25,203 nt of DNA from Erysipelotrichaceae bacterium (GCA_003446295.1 DMBB01000152.1:584-25786), one strand, 5' to 3'. Positions 15,521 to 23,500 are shown, numbered from the stretch's first letter. The notes: a model not told the origin generated them from the sequence alone. Numbers and translations: made by a program.

Positions 15521-16795
15521 TTATTTTGTCTGTGTTTTTGAGATCAACGGTCCGCAGAGACCTTCCACACCGGTCAGTGCAAGCACGCACAACAGGTTCT
15601 TTTGGACGCCTTTGTATGCGTCAGTGGGATCATACCATTCACTGATATCATGCGTTCCGCCGCTCTTTCCGCCGCTGCAGATCGTTGCGGCAGGGATGCC
15701 TTTTGAAAGCGGGATATTCGCATCCGTGGAAGACAGGCTTCTCAGGACAGGCTGAACGCCCGACACTTCAAATGCATTCTTCAGGATCGTTACGATCTCG
15801 CAGTTCTCATCCTGGATCCCGCCCATGGAACCGCTCAGTTCTTCCGTGCTGATCTGTATGCGTGCATCCGGATCAAAATTCTTCCGTCTTCCGTTTGCGG
15901 CAGACCAGTTCCGTTCTTCTTCCCATCTTGCGTATTCTTCATCAGCGCATTCATGAGCGATATCCAGGCACTTCTGATGGAATGCCTTCATTACCTCACC
16001 GTCCGCGCTTCTGACATCCATGGTGAATGAACATTCGCTGGCTATGGAAGTCACACCGGTGCCTCCCTTGACCGTTGATACATTGAAGATCGTAAACGGA
16101 TCATTCGGTACGCGCTGCTCAGCGATTCTGGCAATTGTTCTTCCCATGCACATGATCGGATTGACCAGTCCGAAAGCGCCCATGGAGTGACCGCCCGGCC
16201 CGCGGAATGTAATGCGGTACTGTACATCGGAAACACCACCGTATGTCAGCTGGTCTCCGCAGCCGTCGATCGAAATGAATGCGTCGACCTTTGTATTCTT
16301 TGTTTCAAAGATATGGCGCATGCCCCGGAAGTTTCCGACGCCTTCTTCACCGACATCCCCGCCGATGATCAGCGTGCAGGCAGGTCTGATATCCGCTTCC
16401 TTCATTGCCCTCAGCAATGCCAGTACTTCTGCGCATCCTCTTGTATCGTCGCAGATCCCGGGAATACAGATGCGTGAGCCTTCCCTTCTGAGCTTCAGTT
16501 CCGTATCCATCGGGAATACGGTATCAAGATGTGCGCTGACCCAGACAACAGGACTGTTTTCCGGTCCGGGTATGATCGTATACGTATTCAGAACTTCATC
16601 CTGTACCGCTTCATATCCCATTTCTTCGATCATTTCCTTGAAACGTGCTGCTTTCTGTTCCTCATGGTTGGAATATGCGGGGATCAGTGCCAGCTCGATC
16701 TGCTGTTCAGTAATGTGATCTGCGTCCTGTTCAATGAACGCAAGTGCTTTCTGTACGCACGCGCTGTCGTGAAGTGTACGGATCTTTTCTTCCAT
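15521..16795 (-). CDS. M20 family metallopeptidase/amidohydrolase
   Basis: 424 residues, cytoplasmic. The two-zinc site of M20 enzymes is visible: His89/Asp91 in SAHLDTVFP, bridging Asp116/117 in GICDDTRG, general base Glu150 and ligand Glu151 in DVGEEGVG, Asp177 in ISIDGCG and His382 in GTHDISEWY. A dimerisation domain (about 190-300) carries RGPGGHSMGAFG. Members are aminopeptidases (PepT-like), deacetylases or carboxypeptidases. The sequence is closest to the tripeptidase/acetyl-lysine-deacetylase style, but substrate is not certain. AGAGGT sits five bases before the ATG. The start is 14 bases after the GH13 stop on the same strand, so the two form an operon. Confidence 0.9.
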   Translation of the reverse strand: MEEKIRTLHDSACVQKALAFIEQDADHITEQQIELALIPAYSNHEEQKAARFKEMIEEMGYEAVQDEVLNTYTIIPGPENSPVVWVSAHLDTVFPMDTELKLRREGSRICIPGICDDTRGCAEVLALLRAMKEADIRPACTLIIGGDVGEEGVGNFRGMRHIFETKNTKVDAFISIDGCGDQLTYGGVSDVQYRITFRGPGGHSMGAFGLVNPIMCMGRTIARIAEQRVPNDPFTIFNVSTVKGGTGVTSIASECSFTMDVRSADGEVMKAFHQKCLDIAHECADEEYARWEEERNWSAANGRRKNFDPDARIQISTEELSGSMGGIQDENCEIVTILKNAFEVSGVQPVLRSLSSTDANIPLSKGIPAATICSGGKSGGTHDISEWYDPTDAYKGVQKNLLCVLALTGVEGLCGPLISKTQTK

Positions 16796-16809
16796 GTGTG
16801 ACCTCTTTT

Positions 16810-18351
16810 CTATCGTTTGATAATGAATGCACTCTGTGCGGGGATCATATGGTCTTTGAGCTCTTTATCGGCAAAGCTGTACAGTACGGTGCCTGCCGTA
16901 TCGGTATCCGTGCGGATATCGTCTCGGGAAGGATTCAGAATGACCAGGATCTGTTCTGTCCCGGAACTGCGCTCATATACAAGCGGATATCCGTGATAAT
17001 TGATCATCCTGAAGTCAGATCTTCCAGCAAGGGAAGGATGCTGTCGGCGTAGGGCGATCAGTCTGCGGACCTCATTCCATAAGGAATCCGGATCATTCAT
17101 TTCCGTCTCAGCATTGATCTCATCCATGTGTGCTTTATCCTGCGGGATATACAGCAGAGATTCGGGAGCTGTTGAGAATCCGGCATTGACTGTCCGGTCC
17201 CACTGCATCGGGGACCTGGATCCGGTACGGTAATAGCCGCCCTCTTTGGAATGCAGGCTTTCCACATAATTCATGCCAAGCTCATCACCATAGTAAATGA
17301 ACGGAATGCCCGGCATGGTGAGCAGGAAGGCAAACGCGATCCTCATCTGATCAGACGTCAATGTTTTCGCCATACGGTACATGTCATGGTTGCCTGACGG
17401 GATGCAGATCAGTCCGTTCCCGTCTTTTGTCTTTGCCAGGTTTTTCAGGTATACGTCAAAGAATGCCTCCGCACTGCCCTGTCCGGCAAAATACGGGCGT
17501 TCTGTACGGAACAAATCGGGATAATGCGACGGACCGAAATGCAGGACAAAGTCCATGTCAAATCCTGCTTCGAGCGCTTTATCCGCTTCACCCCATTCAG
17601 AAACGATCACCGCCTCGGGATATTCCCGGTCCAGCCATTCACGGATATCCTGCCAGAAACGGATCGTGCCTTTGCTGTCGGGATCGTTCTTCACAAGCGA
17701 GCCTGCCATATCGACACGGAATCCGTCCGCTCCCATATCCAGCCAGAACTTCATGATGTTCTTCAGTTCCGCCTTTGTGGACATCGGGCCTTCATCATCC
17801 GGTGACTGTTCCCAGTCACAGCCTTCATCCTTCACAGCGAACCCGTAATTCAAGGCAGGCTGTGCAGTGAAGAAATTGACTGCAGCAGCACCGTCACGGT
17901 CATAGCCGCCTCTCAGCCATCCCATGATATTGCCGACGTTTTTCGGTGCGTTCCACACCGTATCTGTCCATACATATCTGTCAGTATATTTGTTTTTTTC
18001 CGGCAGACATGACTGACGGAACCATTCGCATTCAATGCTCGTATGTCCTGCCACAAGGTCCAGGATCAGATGCATGCCTTTTTCATGCATTACATCGCAA
18101 AGACGCTTCAGGTCTTCGTTGGTGCCGTACCGTTGAGCAACTTTGTAAAAATCACGCACATCGTATCCGGCATCCACAAACGGGGAATCAAAGCAAGGGT
18201 TCATCCAGACCGCATCGCAGCCCAGTTCCCTGATATAGTCCAGTTTTTCAATGATGCCGTTCAGATCACCGATACCGTCCGCATTTGAATCTTTGAAAGA
18301 CTGCGGGTATATTTCATAAAACACCGCTTCATCAAGCCATTTTCCAGCCAT
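16810..18351 (-). CDS. GH13 family alpha-glucosidase/glycosidase
   Basis: 513 residues from the ATG at 18351, no signal peptide, so it acts on imported sugar. It starts with the alpha-glucosidase signature AVFYEIYPQSFKDSNADGIGDLNGI. Later come DLVAGHTS (region I), FRVDMAGS with nucleophile Asp214, VIVSEWGE with acid/base Glu252 and GNHDMYR with Asp323. The calcium-loop-like SNADGIGD is typical of GH13 subfamilies 17, 23, 29, 30 and 31, which cleave sucrose, isomaltose, maltose or trehalose phosphate; the exact bond is undetermined. An ATG 27 bases upstream (18378) is possible, but the conserved start favours 18351, with AAGG about 12 bases away. The M20 gene follows after 14 bases; the GPH symporter diverges 87 bases away. 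Confidence 0.9.
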   Translation of the reverse strand: MAGKWLDEAVFYEIYPQSFKDSNADGIGDLNGIIEKLDYIRELGCDAVWMNPCFDSPFVDAGYDVRDFYKVAQRYGTNEDLKRLCDVMHEKGMHLILDLVAGHTSIECEWFRQSCLPEKNKYTDRYVWTDTVWNAPKNVGNIMGWLRGGYDRDGAAAVNFFTAQPALNYGFAVKDEGCDWEQSPDDEGPMSTKAELKNIMKFWLDMGADGFRVDMAGSLVKNDPDSKGTIRFWQDIREWLDREYPEAVIVSEWGEADKALEAGFDMDFVLHFGPSHYPDLFRTERPYFAGQGSAEAFFDVYLKNLAKTKDGNGLICIPSGNHDMYRMAKTLTSDQMRIAFAFLLTMPGIPFIYYGDELGMNYVESLHSKEGGYYRTGSRSPMQWDRTVNAGFSTAPESLLYIPQDKAHMDEINAETEMNDPDSLWNEVRRLIALRRQHPSLAGRSDFRMINYHGYPLVYERSSGTEQILVILNPSRDDIRTDTDTAGTVLYSFADKELKDHMIPAQSAFIIKR

Positions 18352-18411
18352 ATTCAAAACCATCCTTACCGTAATCATACCCCATATGAGCCCGCTGATG
18401 GGTTTTGTGAC

Positions 18412-18417
18412 TATAAT
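18412..18417 (+). promoter_or_regulatory. -10 box of the symporter/deacetylase operon
   Basis: A perfect TATAAT at 18412-18417, 21 bases before the symporter ATG, with no good -35 box (AGCCCG at a 17-bp spacer). CCCAT (18381-18385) and ATGGG (18398-18402) form a small dyad over the expected -35 region. The poor -35 box and dyad suggest dependence on an activator, which is inference. Confidence 0.45.
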
Positions 18418-18438
18418 AATTTATACGAGGTATTGATC

Positions 18439-19932
18439 ATGCACAGCAATCAGACAATGAAAAAGAACCTGATCATGTTTCCGCTCGGTACTGTGGGCAG
18501 GGATATGGTCTACACACTGGTCACAAACTACCTTCTGACTTTCATCCTGTTCACAAAACAGCTGACAAACGGACAGCTCGGTGCGATCACTGCGATCATG
18601 GTCGGCGCAAGGATCTTCGATGCGCTTAACGACCCCATCATGGGTGACATCATTGAGCACACCCATACAAAATGGGGCAAGTTCAAGCCATGGCTGGTCA
18701 TCGGCATCCTGTCAACATCCGTTGTTGTATGGACCGTTTTCAATGTCGATCTGACAGGCTGGAAGTTCGTCGTCCTGTTCGGTTTCTTCTATTTCTTCTA
18801 TTCCTTAACCTATACGATGCATGATATCTCATACTGGGGCATGATCCCTGCACTGAGTTCTGACGCGGATGCCCGAAACAGGTTCACTGCCAAGGCAACA
18901 CTGTTTGCCGGCATCGGCAGCACGCTGGCAGGCATTGCTATACCGATGCTGACGACAGGCAGGTATGCGCTCGGCGGAAACGCAAAGACAGCATACGGCA
19001 TCATAGCCGGGATCGTCTGCGTCCTTGCCCCGCTGTTCCTGGCGTTTACGATCTTCGGAGTTCAGGAGCGGCGTGATGTATCCAGCGGTGAACAGAATGC
19101 GTTCAGTCTGAAGGCGATCTTCAACACGATCAAAGCAAATGACCAGCTCAGCTGGATCGCTGTGATCTTCCTGATCCAGCAGATCGGCAACGGGCTGATC
19201 ATCGGCGGTCTGGGCTCCACATACATCTACGTTGAGTTCGGATACAACGGCGGTCTTTACTCCCTGTTCACAACGATCGGAATGGCTGCGACCGCATTCC
19301 TCATGATCTTCTATCCGGCGATCTCAAAAAAGATCTGCAGAAAGCCTCTGATGAAGATCATGCTGTATATTTCGATCGCCGGATATGCATTGATGCTGGG
19401 CAGCGGACTGCTTCTGCCGGCAGGCAATACGATCAAATACGCCTGCATCGTCCTGGGATATATGCTGTCCAACTTTGGTCAGTACTGCTATTACCTGATC
19501 ATGATGATCTCGATCATCAACGCTGTTGAATACAACGAATATAAAACAGGCAGAAGGGATGAGGCGATCATCACTTCCCTGAGACCGTTCATTACCAAGC
19601 TCAGTTCAGCACTGACTGCTGTACTGACATCCGGAAGCTACATGATCTTCGGCATCACGCAGTTCACCAACAGGATCTCCGAATATGAAAGTGCCGCTGC
19701 CGCAGAAACGATCAGCGATACGCAGAAAATGGATCTGATCTCACAGGTCCTCTCCAATGTGCAGCGTTCACAGGCGTCCGGCCTCCTGATCCTGATGACA
19801 GTACTGCCCTGCCTGATGATGGTGATCTCTTATCTGCTTTATCTGAAGCACTATATTCTTGACGAAGATGAATACGTGCGTATCTGCAGCATTCTGGAAC
19901 AGAGACGAGGGGGATCTTATGAGCATCACTAA
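18439..19932 (+). CDS. GPH family (MelB-like) sugar/cation symporter, MFS
   Basis: 497 residues with about 12 membrane helices. The GPH signature is clear: FGxxDLxRD-like opening PLGTVGRDMVYTLVTNYLL, then RIFDALNDPIMGDIIEHTHTKWGKFKPW. Asp61 and Asp65 have the same spacing as the cation-binding Asp55/Asp59 of MelB. The DISYWGMIPAL motif follows helix 4 and EYNEYKTGRRDEAI matches the late cytoplasmic loop. These proteins import glycosides, pentosides or hexuronides with Na+ or H+. The start has GAGG 8 bases upstream; an in-frame TTG at 18433 is less likely. The stop overlaps the deacetylase by 14 bases, so they are coupled. Divergent GH13 suggests the cargo is a glucoside. Confidence 0.93.
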   Translation: MHSNQTMKKNLIMFPLGTVGRDMVYTLVTNYLLTFILFTKQLTNGQLGAITAIMVGARIFDALNDPIMGDIIEHTHTKWGKFKPWLVIGILSTSVVVWTVFNVDLTGWKFVVLFGFFYFFYSLTYTMHDISYWGMIPALSSDADARNRFTAKATLFAGIGSTLAGIAIPMLTTGRYALGGNAKTAYGIIAGIVCVLAPLFLAFTIFGVQERRDVSSGEQNAFSLKAIFNTIKANDQLSWIAVIFLIQQIGNGLIIGGLGSTYIYVEFGYNGGLYSLFTTIGMAATAFLMIFYPAISKKICRKPLMKIMLYISIAGYALMLGSGLLLPAGNTIKYACIVLGYMLSNFGQYCYYLIMMISIINAVEYNEYKTGRRDEAIITSLRPFITKLSSALTAVLTSGSYMIFGITQFTNRISEYESAAAAETISDTQKMDLISQVLSNVQRSQASGLLILMTVLPCLMMVISYLLYLKHYILDEDEYVRICSILEQRRGGSYEHH

Positions 19933-20689
19933 GCTTGCTTTGAAATTCGCGGCTCCTCTTCCGGATATTGAATCTTATGACAGATATCTGTTCTTCGGTC
20001 CGCATCCGGATGATATTGAGATCGGTGCCGGCGCGACAGCCGCGAAGCTGGCTGCTGCAGGCAAACAGATCTGTTTCGTCATCTGTACGGACGGAAGGTA
20101 CGGAGGCGGATATGTACCGGATCTGAAGCCTTTGGAGCTGGCAGAAAAACGAAAGCAGGAAGCACTGGATTCTGCGCATCTGCTCGGCATCCATGATGTC
20201 CGTTTCCTGAATTTCTCAGACGGAGGCTTCTACAAGTACAAGGCATTCAAGCAGGAGATTGCAAAAGTCATCGGTGACTTCAAGCCGGATGTCATCTTTG
20301 CGCCAGACCCGGATGTATCCAGTGAATGCCATATCGACCATCTCAATACAGGAAACGCAGTCAAGCAGATCTGCATGTTCGCACCGTTTGCAGGCATCAT
20401 GAAAAAATATGATGCTGAGTGTGCTGATGTCAAAGCGATCGCGCTCTATATGACCGCAAAGCCGAATCGGTATGTCAGTACCGGAAAGTACATGTACCTG
20501 CAGGACAGAGCAGTCTTTCAATGCCACAAAACACAGTTCCCTGAAGGTGCATCAGAGACCGGTTCGATCCGTGCCTACTGGAAGCTCAGAGCTATTGATT
20601 TCGGCATCCGCAGTCTGAAAGGACAGGCAGAAGGATTCCGTGTGCTTGGTCCTACACAGATGCACTGTCTGCCGGAAGCAGGTCTGTAA
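19919..20689 (+). CDS. PIG-L family (LmbE-like) N-acetyl deacetylase
   Basis: 256 residues, no signal peptide. It carries the zinc motif of PIG-L/LmbE enzymes: FGPHPDDIEIGAGAT, with His29, Asp31 and Asp32 (PHPDD), and the matching ligand motif CHIDHLNTG (His138, His141). These metalloenzymes remove acetyl groups from N-acetylglucosaminyl substrates such as GlcNAc-malate (BshB), GlcNAc-PI, mycothiol precursors or diacetylchitobiose. GAGGGGG lies 5-6 bases before the ATG. It overlaps the symporter end by 14 bases, so it probably acts on the imported compound or one released from it. A strong terminator follows at 20726. Confidence 0.92.
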   Translation: MSITKLALKFAAPLPDIESYDRYLFFGPHPDDIEIGAGATAAKLAAAGKQICFVICTDGRYGGGYVPDLKPLELAEKRKQEALDSAHLLGIHDVRFLNFSDGGFYKYKAFKQEIAKVIGDFKPDVIFAPDPDVSSECHIDHLNTGNAVKQICMFAPFAGIMKKYDAECADVKAIALYMTAKPNRYVSTGKYMYLQDRAVFQCHKTQFPEGASETGSIRAYWKLRAIDFGIRSLKGQAEGFRVLGPTQMHCLPEAGL

Positions 20690-20725
20690 ACGACCGAAGT
20701 ATCATCAGGTACAAATAACGATCAA

Positions 20726-20763
20726 GGCCGAAACAGTGCGCATAGCTGTGACGGCCGTTTTTT
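20726..20763 (+). terminator. Intrinsic terminator of the symporter/deacetylase operon
   Basis: GGCCG (20726-20730) pairs with CGGCC (20752-20756). Inside, ACAG/CTGT pairs past a small internal loop. A run of six Ts follows after one G. Confidence 0.85.
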
Positions 20764-20798
20764 CATCACAAAGCTGAAAAAGCCGGGTTCTGATGTTC

Positions 20799-20833
20799 AA
20801 AAAAAAGAGAAACCGAACAAAGATGTTCTCTTT
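20799..20833 (-). terminator. Intrinsic terminator facing the MBL-fold gene
   Basis: On the minus strand AAAGAGAA (20833-20826) pairs with TTCTCTTT (20811-20804), 14-base loop, followed by five more Us. It is about 190 bases past the stop of the MBL-fold hydrolase, the nearest minus-strand gene, and probably ends its transcript. Confidence 0.75.
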
Positions 20834-20926
20834 GCCGGCTCCCCTCTTCCCCAGCTGTCCAGGCATCAGTTAAATGCTTTTTCGCAAGATTTTAATTAAG
20901 GATTATATATTTCCTATTCTCCTCAT

Positions 20927-21013
20927 ATGAGTGCCCTTGCCGTATTTGCAGATATTCATGTCAACTTTGCAGGTACCAAAAGCAACAGGCATTTATATTC
21001 CGCCATTACAGCA
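20927..21013 (+). pseudogene. Remnant of a metallophosphoesterase N-terminus
   Basis: An ATG at 20927 opens MSALAVFADIHVNFAG, continuing TKSNRHLYSAIT. The strand followed by ADIHVN matches the first metal motif D-x-H of calcineurin-like phosphoesterases, which sits at the very N-terminus of such proteins. After about 29 codons the frame runs into sequence antisense to the end of the MBL-fold gene, so the rest of the enzyme is absent. There is no clear ribosome binding site. I read it as a 5' scar left by a deletion; a chance match over 12-15 residues is the alternative. Confidence 0.4.
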
Positions 21014-21021
21014 GAAGCACA

Positions 21022-21867
21022 TTATTTTTCAACTGCGATCACATCGCTTCCGATGCTGTACCACTGCCATGCGACAGGGTTCAGGAACTGTGCTCCCGGA
21101 TCAAGCTTTGAAACTTCCTCTGCCACTTCATCCATGTATTTGTTGACTGCTTCCAGGCCTTCACGTTTGATCAGAACATCATGATGGAACGGAATGATCG
21201 TCTGGGCGCCATAGCTTGTCATAAGCTTTGCCAGTGTTTTTGCGTCTACCTGTTTGCCTGTGCGCATATCCCCGGTACCTTCACGTACGCCTGCCTGACG
21301 CAGTACAAGATCAGGTGCTTTCTCACGGCATACATCATAGAGATCATTCCAGACGACACGTCCGGAAGCACACAGGATACGGAAGTTATTCTTTGTCGTC
21401 AGAATAAAGTCCAGAGATTCCAGGGATCCCCATGTATCACATGCTTCATGTCCTTCCAGCGGTCCGATCGCTTCCGGTGACCATGTGCGTCCGCCGCTTG
21501 GATTATGCTTTGCCTGGTAGAAATCAATGCGGAAGTCCTCCAGGGTAAATGTTGAATTCGGGAATACCGGGAAGATATTGTCATAAGGGATCTTGTGGAA
21601 CTTCACTTCATCCAGGGCTGACAGCGCGCCGCAGAATACCTTGCTGTTGAACTTATGTACAAAGTATCCGACATCCTGGTCATGATCGAAGTGAGCATGG
21701 GTCAGAATGATATAGTCTGCCCCTTCGATCTCTTCTTTGGTATGACCGTCCGGGAATTCATTGCCGGTAAACCACGGATCGATCAGAACGGTCTTTCCGT
21801 TAGGCAGTACGATCTGAAAATTGCATCCGACATTAAAAGGTCTGATCCTGATGTTCGTTACTCTCAT
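21022..21867 (-). CDS. MBL-fold metallohydrolase
   Basis: 281 residues, cytoplasmic. The metallo-beta-lactamase signature THAHFDHD supplies His57, His59, Asp61 and His62. Further candidate ligands are the histidine in YQAKHNPSGG and the pair in IPFHHDVL. The usual Gly-Asp late ligand motif reads ILCASGRVVWNDL, so the second site is not standard. The start TNIRIRPFNVGCNFQIVLPNGKTVLIDPW resembles the UlaG/L-ascorbate-6-P lactonase-like branch in a broad sense only; the substrate is unknown. A perfect AGGAGG precedes the ATG. A perfect cre site lies a further 7 bases upstream, so carbon catabolite control is likely. It probably forms a single-gene unit. Confidence 0.88.
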   Translation of the reverse strand: MRVTNIRIRPFNVGCNFQIVLPNGKTVLIDPWFTGNEFPDGHTKEEIEGADYIILTHAHFDHDQDVGYFVHKFNSKVFCGALSALDEVKFHKIPYDNIFPVFPNSTFTLEDFRIDFYQAKHNPSGGRTWSPEAIGPLEGHEACDTWGSLESLDFILTTKNNFRILCASGRVVWNDLYDVCREKAPDLVLRQAGVREGTGDMRTGKQVDAKTLAKLMTSYGAQTIIPFHHDVLIKREGLEAVNKYMDEVAEEVSKLDPGAQFLNPVAWQWYSIGSDVIAVEK

Positions 21868-21886
21868 GATTTGCCTCCTGTTCGCA

Positions 21887-21900
21887 TGAAAACGCTTTCT
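21887..21900. promoter_or_regulatory. Catabolite responsive element (cre, CcpA site)
   Basis: TGAAAACGCTTTCT matches the consensus TGWAARCGYTWNCW at all 14 positions. It lies between the MBL gene's AGGAGG and a plausible minus-strand promoter (TTGTAT 21938-21933, 18-bp spacer, TATGGT 21914-21909). This puts the site at about +2 to +15, a position where CcpA represses or road-blocks transcription. Confidence 0.75.
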
Positions 21901-21996
21901 TTACTTAAACCATAGCACTCAAACATCATCATATACAACACATGATTTCGTGTGCGTACGCTTTGACGGAAGAATGCTGTGCGGTCCGCGTAAAAC

Positions 21997-22018
21997 AAAA
22001 AACCGGATGATCCGGTTT
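21997..22018 (-). terminator. Intrinsic terminator of the Nudix gene
   Basis: On the minus strand AAACCGGA (22018-22011), loop TCA, TCCGGTTT (22007-22000), then more Us. The 5' arm starts at the last base of the Nudix stop codon. Confidence 0.88.
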
Positions 22019-22587
22019 CATAGCTGATCTGATCCTGCATGTGTGCTCAGGTAAGCTTTCAGCGTCTCAAGACCTCCTGAAGGCACGCAGTAGGTTTCAT
22101 CATGGTTCATAACGCCTTCACAGACTTCATCCAGTGAAAACCATCTGACGCTCTCCACTTCTTCTTTCTGCAGCGTCAGTTTTTCGATGTCTGCAGGTTT
22201 CCTGTAAACGTAAACGAATGATACCTCATTATCCTTGAAGGGCCTGTCATGGAAGACCATATCATAATGGATCCTGAACATGCCCGCATATTCAAGTTCT
22301 TCAGGCTGTGCCTGAATGCCGAGTTCTTCGTAAAGCTCCCTGAGGGCAGAATCACGCGGTTCATCCCCTGCCTGAATATGTCCGGCAGAGGAAGTATCAT
22401 ATCTTCCGGGAAACGAATCCTTGTTCATGGAACGCTTCTGGAGCAGTACTTCAATACGGCCGTTCATCTTCCTGACCACCCAGATATGTGCGGTGCGGTG
22501 AAGGATATCACGTGCATGCGCTTCTGAGCGTTCGACAGTCTCTCCGGTAGGGATCCCGTTTTCATCAACAACATCAAACCATTCCAT
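22018..22587 (-). CDS. Nudix hydrolase, IPP-isomerase-like/YfcD subgroup
   Basis: 189 residues. The opening EWFDVVDENGIPTGETVERSEAHA and HRTAHIWVV are typical of the isopentenyl-diphosphate-isomerase-like Nudix branch. The Nudix box is GHIQAGDEPRDSALRELYEELGI: RELxEExG is complete, but the first conserved Glu (G-x5-E) is Asp. Such enzymes split nucleoside-diphosphate-linked compounds (NDP-X); subgroup members are not assigned a fixed substrate. The ATG has no proper Shine-Dalgarno site (only AGGGG 12 bases away). A perfect TATAAT ends 6 bases before the ATG, so the mRNA is probably leaderless. A terminator begins at the stop codon, making this a compact single-gene unit. Confidence 0.9.
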   Translation of the reverse strand: MEWFDVVDENGIPTGETVERSEAHARDILHRTAHIWVVRKMNGRIEVLLQKRSMNKDSFPGRYDTSSAGHIQAGDEPRDSALRELYEELGIQAQPEELEYAGMFRIHYDMVFHDRPFKDNEVSFVYVYRKPADIEKLTLQKEEVESVRWFSLDEVCEGVMNHDETYCVPSGGLETLKAYLSTHAGSDQL

Positions 22588-22593
22588 GCGAGT

Positions 22594-22623
22594 ATTATAC
22601 CCCTGTTCGTTTCAGGCAGTCAG
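22594..22623 (-). promoter_or_regulatory. Promoter giving a leaderless Nudix mRNA
   Basis: On the minus strand -35 CTGACT (22623-22618), 18-bp spacer, -10 TATAAT (22599-22594, perfect). Six bases separate the -10 box from the ATG, so position +1 falls on the A of the start codon. The -35 box overlaps the last codons of the YhhN gene. Confidence 0.6.
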
Positions 22624-23249
22624 AAAAGATATCCCGAAATGATCAGGAACTGAGCAAGCACATATGTCAGCATAACCCCAGTGTATTCCCTCTTCAGAAA
22701 TGTCCTGCAGGCGATCAGCGTATCTGAGATCACAAACAGAACAGATCCTACCCATATCTGCCATTCTCCGGCACGCATGCATCTCAGCAATGCTGTCCAG
22801 CTCATGATCAGGATCACGATCATATATACCATGACCGGATATTTCATCTTTCTGCCGGCATGCGGCACAATGAGCTTCATGGACAATGCCAGATAGACAA
22901 GATACGGGATCAGCGGAAACAAATACACCGGTCTGAACGGAGCTGTGAACAGTTCTGCTGTGAACACATAGATATAGCAGAAATGTCCCAGCATAAAAGC
23001 GGTCAGACCAAGTACGAACGGCCATTTGCCTTTTTTCAGCAGACACAGGTCACCGATCCAGCCGAATACCAGGGCAGCGCATAAAAATGCGCTGAATGAT
23101 CCTGCATTCAGCACATAATACAGCAGCAGAAGAGGCATCAGAAAAACCTTGCAGATCCGCCTGCCATGATGTTCCGATGCATACACATCATAGACCGAAC
23201 ATACAATATAGGATCCAAGCACAAGTGCTGAAAGGATACCGCGGGGCAT
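22620..23249 (-). CDS. YhhN family membrane protein (lysoplasmalogenase-like)
   Basis: 209 residues with about seven or eight membrane segments. YhhN/TMEM86 landmarks are present: VFGWIGDLCLL (about 61-71), LGHFCYI (87-93), VYMIVILIMSWTALL and a late GSVLFVISDTLIAC. The two aspartates in GWIGD and FVISD are the conserved polar residues of the family. Animal TMEM86B cleaves the vinyl ether of lysoplasmalogens. Some anaerobic Bacillota make plasmalogens, but the activity of bacterial YhhN is mostly unproven. AGGAGG precedes the ATG by 5 bases. The Nudix promoter lies over its 3' end. Confidence 0.85.
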   Translation of the reverse strand: MPRGILSALVLGSYIVCSVYDVYASEHHGRRICKVFLMPLLLLYYVLNAGSFSAFLCAALVFGWIGDLCLLKKGKWPFVLGLTAFMLGHFCYIYVFTAELFTAPFRPVYLFPLIPYLVYLALSMKLIVPHAGRKMKYPVMVYMIVILIMSWTALLRCMRAGEWQIWVGSVLFVISDTLIACRTFLKREYTGVMLTYVLAQFLIISGYLF

Positions 23250-23261
23250 AGCACCTCCTGT

Positions 23262-23467
23262 TTATCTGTATATACTCAGCATTTTCGCCATCAATTCGCG
23301 TACAGGATATTCAGAGATCCATTTCGCTGCCAAACGTCCGGCAGGCTGTTTTCCGTCCCGTCAGATTCCGCAGTGATCTGATCATCTTTCCGCACAATAT
23401 TATGAGCAGCCTGACAGTACGCATAGTATGTACTGCGCTCCTGTATCCTGCGGGCAAAAAGATGCTT
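23262..23467 (-). pseudogene. Possible frameshifted gene remnant
   Basis: No single frame is open across this 250-base gap, but two minus-strand pieces look coding. From 23467 one frame reads LFARRIQERSTYYAYCQAAH and NIVRKDDQITAESDGTEN. Near 23345-23360 a one-base shift leads to PAGRLAAKWISEYPVREL and MAKMLSIYR, ending at the TAA at 23264-23262. The residue mix is balanced and helix-like and unlike random translation, but I recognise no family and see no start or ribosome binding site. It may be a decayed small protein or chance. Confidence 0.25.
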
Positions 23468-23500
23468 TTATATGATTACCTTGAGTACTTCTTCTTACCT

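Larger units (their letters stand above)
20690..21021. other. 332-base stretch without an intact gene
   Basis: It contains two terminators (20726 plus strand, 20799 minus strand), an AT-rich segment (about 20880-20920) and the metallophosphoesterase-like remnant from 20927. Outer complementary segments AGCCGG (about 20781-20786) and CCGGCT (20835-20840) could enclose the second terminator in a larger fold. I see no RNA gene or intact ORF. Confidence 0.6.
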
